DNA from: Paracoccaceae bacterium
GTDB taxonomy: Bacteria; Pseudomonadota; Alphaproteobacteria; Rhodobacterales; Rhodobacteraceae
DNA: 64,000 nt
NCBI GenBank assembly: GCA_947461435.1
Contig: CANHLE010000001.1
Location: 62,001-126,000 of the forward strand
Direction: 5' to 3'
A program made the translations under genes and the position numbers. This document shows positions 25,848-34,061 of the stretch, one piece after another. The notes beneath the pieces were generated by a model. The model had not been told where the DNA came from. It saw only the letters and a list, made by a program, of their open reading frames with translations, and did no database searches. Positions within the stretch are counted from its first letter, which is position 1. Every line of letters begins with the position of its first letter.

Positions 25848-27286
25848 AACGGCTTCAACCGCATACGGGATTGCAGATTGATGGGTTTACCTTGGGCGAA
25901 AAGCTGCATCAGGGGGGATTTGCCTCGATCTGGGAGGTGAGCCATCCGGCGCATGATCTGCCCATGGTCATGAAGGTTCCAACGATCATGGACGGGTATG
26001 ACGGCCCGACCATCGTGGGGTTCGAGGTGGAGCAGATGATCCTGTCCCGCCTGAGCGGGCCGCATGTGCCCGGTGTGGTGGGCCATGGGGATTTCGCAAC
26101 GCTGCCCTATCTGGCGATTGAAAGGATTGACGGCGGATCTTTGTATGTCCGGTTCAAGGCGGCCCCCTTGCCATTGCCCGATCTGGTGGATCTGGCCGCG
26201 CGGATGGCTGCGGCGCTGCATGCCGTGCACAAACAAGGGGTCATTCATTTTGATCTGAAGCCGGATAACTTCTTGCAGCGCCCCAGCGGCGAGGTTGTCT
26301 TGATCGACTATGGCCTGTCGCGCCACGAGGCCTTGCCGGACCTTCTGGACGAAGAATTCACCATTCCCATGGGCACCTTTCCCTATATTGCCCCCGAACA
26401 ATATCTGCGCCAACGCAAGGATTTGCGATCTGACATCTATGCGCTGGGGGCGATGATGTATGAATTGGCAACCGGCGGGATGCCCTTTGGCCAGCCGCAC
26501 AGCCTGAAAGAGGTGCGCAAACGGCTGTGGCGTGATCCGGTTCCGCCGCGTCTTTTGCGCCCCGAACTGCCCGAATGGCTGCAAGAGGTGATCTTGCGCG
26601 CGATGGAGGTGGATCCGGCGCGCAGGTATCAGTCGGCGGCGCAGCTGATGTATGATCTGCAAAACCCGGTTCAGGTGCGTCTGACGGCGCGTGGCCGCCG
26701 CGCCGTGGTGCAAAGTTGGGGGCAGATCTGGCGGCAATGGCGCAAGATGCGCGGCGTGCGGCGCTTTGCCGAGCCGCCGGCGATGGGCACGCAAATCGCG
26801 CGGGCACCGATTTTGATGGTGGCGGTTGATCTGTCGCCAGATCAGGAAAAGCTGAGCAAGGCGCTGCTGACCTCGGTCAAGCGGATGCTGTCGATCGAAC
26901 CGGACGCGCGGGTGGCTGTTGTGAACGTGATCAAGGGGTCGCGTCTTGGCCTGGATCCCACGACCGACGCCGAGGGGAACAATCTGCACGTCAGCCGGCT
27001 TTTGGGATTGCGCAGTTGGGCCGAGGGGCTTGAACTGCCCGAAGGATTGCTGACCTTTACTGTTCTGGAAGGCGTGGATCCGGGTCAGGTTCTGATCGAT
27101 CACGCCGCCCATGCGCAGGTGGATCACATCCTGATGGGCGCGCGGGGCCATTCCGGCACCCGGCGCTTTTTGGGATCTGTGTCGGCGCAGGTTGTGGCCG
27201 AAGCGGCCTGTTCTGTGACCGTGATCCGTTTGCCCGACACCCCTGCCGCGCCGCCCGAAAGGCACGACCCCGAGATCTGGAGATGA
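25844..27286 (+). CDS. Ser/Thr protein kinase fused to a universal stress protein domain
   Basis: The 480-residue protein starts with a Hanks-type kinase (about 14-275): glycine loop LHQGGFASIWEV, Lys44 in VMKVP, catalytic loop HFDLKPDN (135-142), DYG (155-157, in place of DFG), APEQ (183-186) and DIYALGAMMYELATG. After a basic linker (about 280-315) comes a UspA-like domain (about 321-465) with the nucleotide-binding pattern GARGHSGTRRFLGS (432-445). No transmembrane helix is seen, unlike PknB-type receptors. All catalytic residues are present, so it should be active; the USP part may sense ATP or AMP. Start ATG 25844 is inside the preceding stop overlap. Confidence 0.88.
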   Translation: MKRLQPHTGLQIDGFTLGEKLHQGGFASIWEVSHPAHDLPMVMKVPTIMDGYDGPTIVGFEVEQMILSRLSGPHVPGVVGHGDFATLPYLAIERIDGGSLYVRFKAAPLPLPDLVDLAARMAAALHAVHKQGVIHFDLKPDNFLQRPSGEVVLIDYGLSRHEALPDLLDEEFTIPMGTFPYIAPEQYLRQRKDLRSDIYALGAMMYELATGGMPFGQPHSLKEVRKRLWRDPVPPRLLRPELPEWLQEVILRAMEVDPARRYQSAAQLMYDLQNPVQVRLTARGRRAVVQSWGQIWRQWRKMRGVRRFAEPPAMGTQIARAPILMVAVDLSPDQEKLSKALLTSVKRMLSIEPDARVAVVNVIKGSRLGLDPTTDAEGNNLHVSRLLGLRSWAEGLELPEGLLTFTVLEGVDPGQVLIDHAAHAQVDHILMGARGHSGTRRFLGSVSAQVVAEAACSVTVIRLPDTPAAPPERHDPEIWR

Positions 27287-28875
27287 GTTTGCAAGGATTT
27301 TTTGTACCCGGCCCCTATGATGACGGCGATGCCGTGACCGGGCATTATTACGAAGCCGCCTCGGCCGATCCGGGGCGGGCGCAGGTTTGGGTCTATAGTG
27401 ATGCGCTGTCCTATGCGCCGGGGCAGGTTTTGCGCCTGCACGCGATGGGCAAGGCCGGGCAGGCCCGTTTGCGCATTGCGCGGGAGGGATTGACGCCACA
27501 GGTGGTGGTGGACACGCAGATTGCGGTGGCCTTTGCCGCGACCCCGCCCGACGCATCGGTGCGCGGCTGTGATTGGCCGCAGGTCTACTCCCTTACCATC
27601 CCGCCGGAATGGGTCAGCGGGGTCTATACGGTAACGATAAGCGTTCCGGGGCACCAATCGCAGGGGCTGTTCGTGGTCCGGGCGGCAAAACCGGTGGCGC
27701 GGATCGCAATGGTTTTGGCCAGCGGCACATGGTGCGCTTATAATGACTGGGGCGGATCGAACCATTATCAGGGGCTCTGCGGGCCGTCGGGCGGGGATTT
27801 CGCGCCGCAAGTTTCGATCCTGCGGCCTTGGGCGACAGGATTTGTGGCATGGCCCGGCGACGCCCCGCGAATTCCCCACGCCTCGCCTTTGCTGACGCGG
27901 CCGCGCTATCCGCATATGGACTATGCCCGCGCCAAGGGGATTTCGAAGAAATATGCCTCATCCGGGTGGGCGGCCTTTGAGCGACCCTTTGCCTTGTGGT
28001 GCGAGGGGCAGGGAATTGCGATTGATTATCTGACACAGCATGACCTGCACCGCGATGCCGGGGCGCTGGATGGATATGACCGCGCGCTGATTGTCGGGCA
28101 TGATGAATACTGGACATGGCAGATGCGCGATCATCTGGAAGCGTGGATTGACGCGGGAGGGCTGCTGGCCCGGTTTGCTGGCAATTTCTTTTGGCAAACC
28201 CGGCTGTCCGAAGATGGGTGCGTGCAGACCTGCTATAAATCCGAGGCAGAAAAGGCCGACCCTTTGGCTGGCACGAACCGGCTGACCAGTTATTGGGATC
28301 ATCCCAAGGTGGGCCGTCCGGCGGCGGCCACGATGGGGTTGACCGGGGCGATGGGGGTTTATGCCGGGTGGAGCCGCTGCGCCGCGCATGGGTCTGGCGG
28401 GTTTGCCGTTTATCGGCCCGAGCATTGGGCCCTGACGGGGACGGGGCTTGGCTATGGTGACGTTTTGGGCGGGGGATCAAAGATCTTTGCCTATGAGGTG
28501 GACGGGATCGATTATACCATGACCCAAGGTCTGCCTTTTGCGGCGGAGGGGACGGGCCTGTGCGGCGGCTTGACCATCGTTGGTCTGTCGCCCGCGACGA
28601 CGCTGTCGCATTCCACCGGCCCGCAGGACGCCGACCCTTTCATCGGATATCTGGACGCCGAAGATGTGGCGCAAAAGATTTATGGCCGGATCGATGCGCA
28701 AACCCGTGGCCGCGCCGCACGGGGCAACGGCTGCATGGCCGAATACAGGCGCGGACGGGGCGCTGTGTTCAACGCCGGATCCTGCGAGTGGGTGGCGGGG
28801 CTGATCGCGCGCGACCGCCCGGTGGAGCAGGTGACGCGCACTGTCCTGTTGGGCGATTGGCGGGCGAAGACCTGA
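27283..28875 (+). CDS. N,N-dimethylformamidase large-subunit-like protein
   Basis: The 530-residue product matches the C-terminal catalytic part of the N,N-dimethylformamidase beta-subunit family: TWCAYNDWGGSNHYQG (about 149-164), a long central region with YDRALIVGHDEYWTWQMRD (about 269-287) and a beta-rich N-terminal segment (1-135). True DMFase large subunits are around 760 residues with a lectin-like N-terminal part and pair with a small subunit; neither the extension nor a small-subunit gene is present here. The start overlaps the kinase stop in ATGA, tying its translation to the kinase. An amidohydrolase role is plausible, but the substrate is unknown. Confidence 0.75.
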   Translation: MSLQGFFVPGPYDDGDAVTGHYYEAASADPGRAQVWVYSDALSYAPGQVLRLHAMGKAGQARLRIAREGLTPQVVVDTQIAVAFAATPPDASVRGCDWPQVYSLTIPPEWVSGVYTVTISVPGHQSQGLFVVRAAKPVARIAMVLASGTWCAYNDWGGSNHYQGLCGPSGGDFAPQVSILRPWATGFVAWPGDAPRIPHASPLLTRPRYPHMDYARAKGISKKYASSGWAAFERPFALWCEGQGIAIDYLTQHDLHRDAGALDGYDRALIVGHDEYWTWQMRDHLEAWIDAGGLLARFAGNFFWQTRLSEDGCVQTCYKSEAEKADPLAGTNRLTSYWDHPKVGRPAAATMGLTGAMGVYAGWSRCAAHGSGGFAVYRPEHWALTGTGLGYGDVLGGGSKIFAYEVDGIDYTMTQGLPFAAEGTGLCGGLTIVGLSPATTLSHSTGPQDADPFIGYLDAEDVAQKIYGRIDAQTRGRAARGNGCMAEYRRGRGAVFNAGSCEWVAGLIARDRPVEQVTRTVLLGDWRAKT

Positions 28876-28926
28876 ACGCGTGCCCCTAAAGGGCCGGGAA
28901 TGGCACGCGGATTTTGGCGCGCGCGG

Positions 28927-29940
28927 TCAAAATTCGCGCAGTACGGCCGCCAGATTGTCGCCGAGTTCGGGGCACAGATAGCCCCCTTCTTGAACGATAA
29001 CGGTCGGCAGGTTCAGCGCCGCCACGGCCCGGCCGATCTGGCCAAAGCCGGGGGTTGTCACGTTCAGCCCGGCAAAAGGATCGCCTTCAAAGGCATCAAG
29101 GCCAAGGGCCAGAACCAGAGTATCGGCCCCCCAAAGCGCCAATGCGGCCATCGCCTTGTCCAGCGCGGCCAGAAATCCGGCATCGCCGGTGCCCCGTTCA
29201 AGGCACAGGTTGAGGTTCGCACCCTCTGCGCCGTCTGAGCCGCGTTCTTCGGGATAGCCCCAGAAAAACGGATAATAGCGTTCTGGATGGGCATGGATCG
29301 AGACGGTCAGCACATCGGCGCGGTCGTAAAAAATGCCTTGGGTGCCGTTGCCATGATGCAGGTCGACATCCAAGATCGCCACGCGGCGGCCAGCGGCCGT
29401 CAGGCGCTGGGCCGCGAGGGCGGAATTGTTGAGATAGCAAAACCCCCCCGCCAATTCGGAAAAGGCGTGATGGCCGGGTGGGCGGCACAAAGCGTAGACC
29501 GCGCCTTCGCCTTTGAGGACCAGATCGGCCGCCGTCAGGGCGCTTTGCGCTGAGGCATAGGCCGCGCCCCAGGTTTGGGCCGAGATCGGGCAGGAGGTAT
29601 CTGTCTGATGAAATCCCGCTTGGCCCACGGCCGACAGGGGGTATCCGTCGCTGCGGCTGGCGGGGTGGATGTTGGGGATCACTTCGGCGCTGGCCCCGGG
29701 GATGCGTGACCATCGGGTGTGAATGGTTTGCAAGAAGGTCAGATAGCGCTGGGGATGGATCTGCAAGATGGGATCGATGCCGCCATCTTGCGGGGCGACG
29801 ACGGGCAAGCCAAGACGGTGCACGGCGCCCAGAAGCGCATCAATTCGGGCGGGCTGTTCGGGGCAGGACTGGCGGGAACCGGAGGACAGGAAAAACTGTG
29901 GGTCATGCGCACGCTGCGCGGGATCAAACACGGTGATCAT
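28927..29940 (-). CDS. Histone-deacetylase-family amidohydrolase (acetylpolyamine amidohydrolase-like)
   Basis: The 337-residue arginase-fold deacetylase has the His pair in RPPGHHAF (157-158), zinc ligands in DVDLHHGNGT (Asp191/193, His195) and LGLDAFEGDP near 280, and the transition-state Tyr in QEGGY near 320. The segment HPERYYPFFWG is typical of bacterial acetylpolyamine amidohydrolases, which remove acetyl groups from N-acetylated polyamines. It is the last gene of the TetR-BKACE-GNAT-HDAC minus-strand set and overlaps the GNAT stop, so an acetyltransferase and a deacetylase are co-translated. Confidence 0.86.
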   Translation of the reverse strand: MITVFDPAQRAHDPQFFLSSGSRQSCPEQPARIDALLGAVHRLGLPVVAPQDGGIDPILQIHPQRYLTFLQTIHTRWSRIPGASAEVIPNIHPASRSDGYPLSAVGQAGFHQTDTSCPISAQTWGAAYASAQSALTAADLVLKGEGAVYALCRPPGHHAFSELAGGFCYLNNSALAAQRLTAAGRRVAILDVDLHHGNGTQGIFYDRADVLTVSIHAHPERYYPFFWGYPEERGSDGAEGANLNLCLERGTGDAGFLAALDKAMAALALWGADTLVLALGLDAFEGDPFAGLNVTTPGFGQIGRAVAALNLPTVIVQEGGYLCPELGDNLAAVLREF

Positions 29941-30404
29941 GGGGTCATCAGGGCAGCAAGGCCCTCTCCTGTCAGAATAAGCGGATCGGTGATGTCGCGC
30001 TGGGTAAAGCCCAAGGCATCATAAAAGGCGCGCCCGTTCGCGTTCTTGCGCGAGACCATGAGCGTGACAAAGGCCGGTGTCCAGTCAGCATCTTTCACGG
30101 CGGCGGCAAGGATGGCGCGGCCCAGACCGCGCCCCCGGGCGGGCGGGCGCAAAAACAGATCTTGGACGTAAAGGCCCAGACTGCCGCGCCATGTGCTGTA
30201 TTCGGGAAAGTAGATCAGCAGGCCGAGCGGGGCCGGATCTTCGGCCAGCACCACGGTGAACCGGGGCGAAGGGCCAAAGCCGTGCTGCCGCAAAAGTGCC
30301 GCCGATCCCTGAATCTGCATCGCCTCTTCGGCTGCCATTTCGCACAAGAGTTGGTGAATAAGCGGGGCATCGGCCGCTGTGGCCCGGCGGAAGGTTGCGG
30401 TCAA
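29937..30404 (-). CDS. GNAT-family N-acetyltransferase
   Basis: The 155-residue protein shows the GNAT order: FRRATAADAPLIHQLL at the N-terminus, the strand LGLYVQDLFLRPPARGRGLGRAIL (about 76-99) with the acetyl-CoA pyrophosphate loop R-x-x-G-x-G/A, and a C-terminal N-x-x-A-x-x-F-Y motif (NANGRAFYDALGF). The start appears to be TTG at 30404, overlapping the BKACE stop (TTGA) with AGGTGG upstream; no in-frame ATG precedes it. The substrate is unknown, and an amine is likely given the HDAC-type neighbour. Confidence 0.82.
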   Translation of the reverse strand: MTATFRRATAADAPLIHQLLCEMAAEEAMQIQGSAALLRQHGFGPSPRFTVVLAEDPAPLGLLIYFPEYSTWRGSLGLYVQDLFLRPPARGRGLGRAILAAAVKDADWTPAFVTLMVSRKNANGRAFYDALGFTQRDITDPLILTGEGLAALMTP

Positions 30405-31324
30405 AATGCCACCTGTGCTGCGCCCTTGAGGGCCAGCATTGTCCGCGCCTCGGACGGGGTGGCCACCACGCGGCCCAACCGTTCGACGATCTCGCGGATC
30501 AGCGTGACTTGCTGGGCGTTGCTGGTCGCCAGCACCCCTTTGGAGATGTACAGGTTATCTTCCAGACCGACGCGGACGTGGCCGCCCATGGTGGCCGCCA
30601 TGGTGGCCATTTGAATTTGCGCGCGTCCGGCGGCCAGAACGGAAAAGTGGTAGTCTTGGCCAAACAATCGGTCGGCCGTGCGTTTGAGCAGGACCAGCAT
30701 GTCAGGGTCGGGTGCCATTCCGCCCAGCACGCCAAAGACAAACTGCAGGTACAAGGGCCCGGTGACCGCACCCCGATCGACGAAGTGTTTGAGCATGTAA
30801 AGGTGGCTGACGTCATAACATTCAAACTCGAACCGGGCGCCGCGTGCGCCCATATCGGACAGAACTGTTGCGATGTCGCGGGGGGTGTTCTTGAACACCA
30901 GATCGTCGGAGGATTCCAAGAACGGCTGTTCCCAGTCGTGCAGCCAGTGCGTGATGCGCGCGGCCATGGGGTACAGCGCAAAGTTCATCGTGCCCATGTT
31001 CAGGCTGCACATTTCCGGGGCAAAGCGGCGCGGCGCCTGAAGCCTTTGGTCCAGCGACATGACCGCCGAGCCGCCGGTTGTCATATTCACCACCGCGTCG
31101 CAGCCTGCCTTGATGTCGGGCAAGAACCCTGCCCAATGATCGGGCGACGCGGAGGGGCGACCATGTGCCGGATCGCGCGCATGCAGATGCAAGATCGTGG
31201 CCCCGGCCTGCGCCGCGCCGATCGCTGCGGCGGCGATCTGGGCGGCGGTGATGGGCAAGTGGGGCGACATCGACGGGGTGTGAATGGACCCGGTGATGGC
31301 GCAGGAAATGATGATCTTTGACAT
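30401..31324 (-). CDS. BKACE-family beta-keto acid cleavage enzyme
   Basis: The 307-residue TIM-barrel protein opens with IISCAITGSIHTPSMSPHLP and has the zinc-binding HLHARDP (His46, His48), matching the 3-keto-5-aminohexanoate cleavage family (formerly DUF849). These enzymes condense a beta-keto acid with acetyl-CoA, giving acetoacetate and a new acyl-CoA. Known family substrates include 3-keto-5-aminohexanoate and 3-dehydrocarnitine. Proximity to a BetI-like regulator and a TMADH-like/MttB-like pair makes a trimethylammonium-type beta-keto acid attractive here, by inference. GGGGGAC precedes ATG 31324. Confidence 0.87.
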   Translation of the reverse strand: MSKIIISCAITGSIHTPSMSPHLPITAAQIAAAAIGAAQAGATILHLHARDPAHGRPSASPDHWAGFLPDIKAGCDAVVNMTTGGSAVMSLDQRLQAPRRFAPEMCSLNMGTMNFALYPMAARITHWLHDWEQPFLESSDDLVFKNTPRDIATVLSDMGARGARFEFECYDVSHLYMLKHFVDRGAVTGPLYLQFVFGVLGGMAPDPDMLVLLKRTADRLFGQDYHFSVLAAGRAQIQMATMAATMGGHVRVGLEDNLYISKGVLATSNAQQVTLIREIVERLGRVVATPSEARTMLALKGAAQVAF

Positions 31325-31364
31325 GGGTCCCCCGATTTCGCCCAATGTGCTGCGCCCGGTGCGC

Positions 31365-31973
31365 TTAGGCAAGCGGTCCCAGATGCGGCTCCAGCAAGGC
31401 CATCACCGCGCGGCGGGCCTTGTGGGTGTTCATCAACCCGGGCGCGATGCAAAGTTCAAGCCACAGACCATCCAGCAGGGCGATCAGGGCCGTGGCCAGA
31501 TTGGCGGCATCCACCTGCCGGGACCGCTCTTGCGCAAAGCGGGCGACCGATTGCCGGATCGCCGTTTCATAGGCTTGATAGTGGCGCAGATGTTCGGCCT
31601 GAAGATGCGCGTTTACCGCAATCTCTCCCCAAAGGGCCAGCCAGATGTTCAGACCGTCGCGGCGAAACTGCCGGTCGGTGAACAATTCGTAGATCAGGTC
31701 GGGCAGGTCGGGCGGTGTGCCGCCTGCGTTGAACATCTGAAACCAGGGCGCATAGGCCGCCGCGTAACAGGCGGCCAGAAGCCCGTCTTTGCCGCCAAAG
31801 TGATGCCCGATCAACCCGCGTGAGGCGCCGGCCCTTTTGCAGATATTGTCAATGGTGAAGGCGGTGATCCCGCCGCTGGCCAAAACGGCCAAACCCGCCT
31901 GCACCAGTTCCGCCGCACGGTCGTCGGCCGCCAGACGTTTGAAACGGGGTTGGACGGTTTTCTGGTCGGTCAC
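31365..31973 (-). CDS. TetR-family regulator, BetI-like
   Basis: The roughly 202-residue protein has a TetR helix-turn-helix ITAFTIDNICKRAGASRGLIGHHF and a C-terminal ligand-binding half with LNIWLALWGEIAVNA and TALIALLDGLWLELCI, closely resembling BetI-type regulators of quaternary amine genes. I prefer the GTG at 31973, which has AGAAAGAG upstream; an ATG at 32000 would abut a 12-bp palindrome and lacks a ribosome site. It lies 40 bases upstream of the BKACE gene and is divergent from the TMADH-like gene, so it probably controls both. Confidence 0.85.
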   Translation of the reverse strand: MTDQKTVQPRFKRLAADDRAAELVQAGLAVLASGGITAFTIDNICKRAGASRGLIGHHFGGKDGLLAACYAAAYAPWFQMFNAGGTPPDLPDLIYELFTDRQFRRDGLNIWLALWGEIAVNAHLQAEHLRHYQAYETAIRQSVARFAQERSRQVDAANLATALIALLDGLWLELCIAPGLMNTHKARRAVMALLEPHLGPLA

Positions 31974-32001
31974 GGGCACTCTTTCTTGTTGAACGATCAT
32001 A

Positions 32002-32013
32002 TAGCAATTGCTA
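32002..32013. promoter_or_regulatory. 12-bp palindrome, candidate TetR operator
   Basis: TAGCAATTGCTA is a perfect palindrome between the divergent TetR and TMADH-like genes, 27 bp before the ATG at 32040 and next to the TetR 5' end. It is well placed to block both promoters. The strong ribosome site AGGAGG (32028-32033) for the plus-strand gene lies just beyond it. Confidence 0.55.
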
Positions 32014-32039
32014 GGCTCTGTGCAAGCAGGAGGCCGCAG

Positions 32040-34058
32040 ATGCCGATGGACCCAAGACATGCCGTTTTGTTCGAGCCGGTCAAGATCGGACCTGTGACAG
32101 CGCCCAACCGCTTTTACCAAACCCCCCATGCCACCGGTTTTGGCTGGCAACGCCCAAAATCCGGAGCGGCGCTGCGGGGAATAAAGGCCGAAGGGGGGTG
32201 GGGGGTAGTGTGCACCGAATACTGCAGCATTCACCCCACATCTGATGACAGCCCCTATGCCTTTTTGACGCTGTGGGAGGATAGCGATATCGCACCATTG
32301 GCCCTGACGGCCGATGCCATTCATGCCCATGGCGCGTTGGCGGGAATCGAGCTTTGGCATGGGGGCGGGCATGCCAGCAACCGGCTGACCCGCGTGCCCG
32401 GTATTGGACCATCGCAACAACCGGCCTTGTATCATCTGCCCACAACGGCCCGGGAGATGGACAAATCGGACATTCGGGCGTTTCGCGGATGGCAGCGCGC
32501 TGCCGCGCGCCGGGCCAAACAGGCGGGTTTCGATATCGTCTATGTCTACGCCGGGCATGATTACCTGCCGTTTCAGTTTCTGTCACCGCTGACCAATCGG
32601 CGGTCTGATGAATATGGCGGATCCTTGGAAAACCGGGTGCGTCTGCTGCGCGAGATGATCGAAGACACCCGCGACGAAGTGGGCGACACCTGCGCTGTCG
32701 CGGTGCGGTTGGCGGTAGATGAATTGCATGGGCCCAAAGGCATCACCAGTTCGGGCGAGGGGCGCGAGATTGTTGAAATGCTGGCCGAATTGCCCGATCT
32801 TTGGGATGTGAACGTGGCGGGCGCCTTGGGCAATGACAGCAAGACAGCCCGGTTTTCACCCGAAGGCTATCAAGAAGAGCATGTGGGATTTGTGAAGGCG
32901 CTGACCAGCAAACCTGTGGTGTCGGTCGGGCGGTTTACTTCTCCGGAAACCATGGTTGATCAAATAAAACGCGGCGTGCAAGATTTCATTGGCGCGGCGC
33001 GGCCCTCTATTGCGGACCCGTTCTTGCCCGCCAAATTGCGCGATGGGCGGGCCGACGAGATTCGCGAGTGTATTGGGTGCAACATCTGCCGCGCGGCCAA
33101 CAATGAGGGCGTGCCGCTGCGGTGCACCCAGAACCCGACGATGGGGGAAGAATGGCGTCGTGGGTGGCATCCGGAACGGATCGCCGCCTATGCCCGGCGA
33201 GAGACCGCGCTTGTTGTTGGAGGGGGGCCTGCCGGTCTGGAGACGGCGTTGACCTTGGCGCGGCGGGGCCTGAGCGTGTCGTTGGCCGAGAAATCCCGAA
33301 CCTTTGGGGGGCGCATCTTGAACGAAATGCGGCTGCCGGGGTTGTCTTCTTGGGGGCGGGTGCGCGATTGGCGTCTGGCCATGTTGGCCAAACAACCCAA
33401 CGTCCAGATGTTTCCGGGCAGCGAGATGACGGCAAGCGACATTGCCGATTTCGGGGCGGATCATGTGGTGATCGCCACGGGAAGCCGCTGGCGCCGCGAT
33501 GCGATTGGCGTGGGCAATCTGACGCCGCGTGTCTTTGAGGGGGCGTTGACCCCCGATGATCTGTTCGCGGGCGCCGTGGTGACGGGGCCTGTCGTGATCT
33601 TGGAGGACGAGCAGTATTTCATGGCGGGCGCCTGGGCGGAAAAGCTGGCGGCGCAGGGGTTGGATGTCACGGTGGTCACACCTTGGGCCACGCCGTCAAC
33701 CTTTGGCCTTTATACCAACGAGCAAGATTTCATTCTGGAACGTTTGCTGCGGTTGGGGGTGAAAATCCTGCCTTTCACCTATTTGACGCAGAAGGCAGGC
33801 GGGGTGGCAGGTCTGGAATGCGCCTATACCGGCCGGGCGAGCGAGGTGCCTTGCGAAACGTTGATCTTGTGCACGGGGCGGCTGGTACAAGACGATCTGT
33901 TTCGCGCCTTGGATGGGCAGGTCAACCGCCTTGTGCGGGTGGGCGATTGTTTGCAGCCCTCGTCAATTGCAGATGCCGTGTATTCGGGACACCGCTTTGC
34001 CCAACTTCTGGGGGAAGTGGATGGGCCGCCGCGCCGCGAAATTCCCCAACTGAGGTAA
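32040..34058 (+). CDS. TMADH-like FMN/4Fe-4S oxidoreductase (Old Yellow Enzyme family)
   Basis: The 672-residue protein has the three-part trimethylamine-dehydrogenase/2,4-dienoyl-CoA-reductase design. Residues 1-340 form an FMN barrel (FEPVKIGPVTAPNRF, AGHDYLPFQFLSP, SDEYGGSLENR). Cysteines at about 344, 347, 350 and 362 (ECIGCNIC..RCTQNP) match 4Fe-4S spacing. From about 390 there is a dinucleotide-binding half (LVVGGGPAGLETAL). AGGAGG six bases upstream sets the ATG at 32040. Family members oxidatively N-demethylate amines or reduce enoates; pairing with an MttB-like gene three bases downstream favours a methylated amine. The exact substrate is unknown. Confidence 0.86.
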   Translation: MPMDPRHAVLFEPVKIGPVTAPNRFYQTPHATGFGWQRPKSGAALRGIKAEGGWGVVCTEYCSIHPTSDDSPYAFLTLWEDSDIAPLALTADAIHAHGALAGIELWHGGGHASNRLTRVPGIGPSQQPALYHLPTTAREMDKSDIRAFRGWQRAAARRAKQAGFDIVYVYAGHDYLPFQFLSPLTNRRSDEYGGSLENRVRLLREMIEDTRDEVGDTCAVAVRLAVDELHGPKGITSSGEGREIVEMLAELPDLWDVNVAGALGNDSKTARFSPEGYQEEHVGFVKALTSKPVVSVGRFTSPETMVDQIKRGVQDFIGAARPSIADPFLPAKLRDGRADEIRECIGCNICRAANNEGVPLRCTQNPTMGEEWRRGWHPERIAAYARRETALVVGGGPAGLETALTLARRGLSVSLAEKSRTFGGRILNEMRLPGLSSWGRVRDWRLAMLAKQPNVQMFPGSEMTASDIADFGADHVVIATGSRWRRDAIGVGNLTPRVFEGALTPDDLFAGAVVTGPVVILEDEQYFMAGAWAEKLAAQGLDVTVVTPWATPSTFGLYTNEQDFILERLLRLGVKILPFTYLTQKAGGVAGLECAYTGRASEVPCETLILCTGRLVQDDLFRALDGQVNRLVRVGDCLQPSSIADAVYSGHRFAQLLGEVDGPPRREIPQLR

Positions 34059-34061
34059 GCC

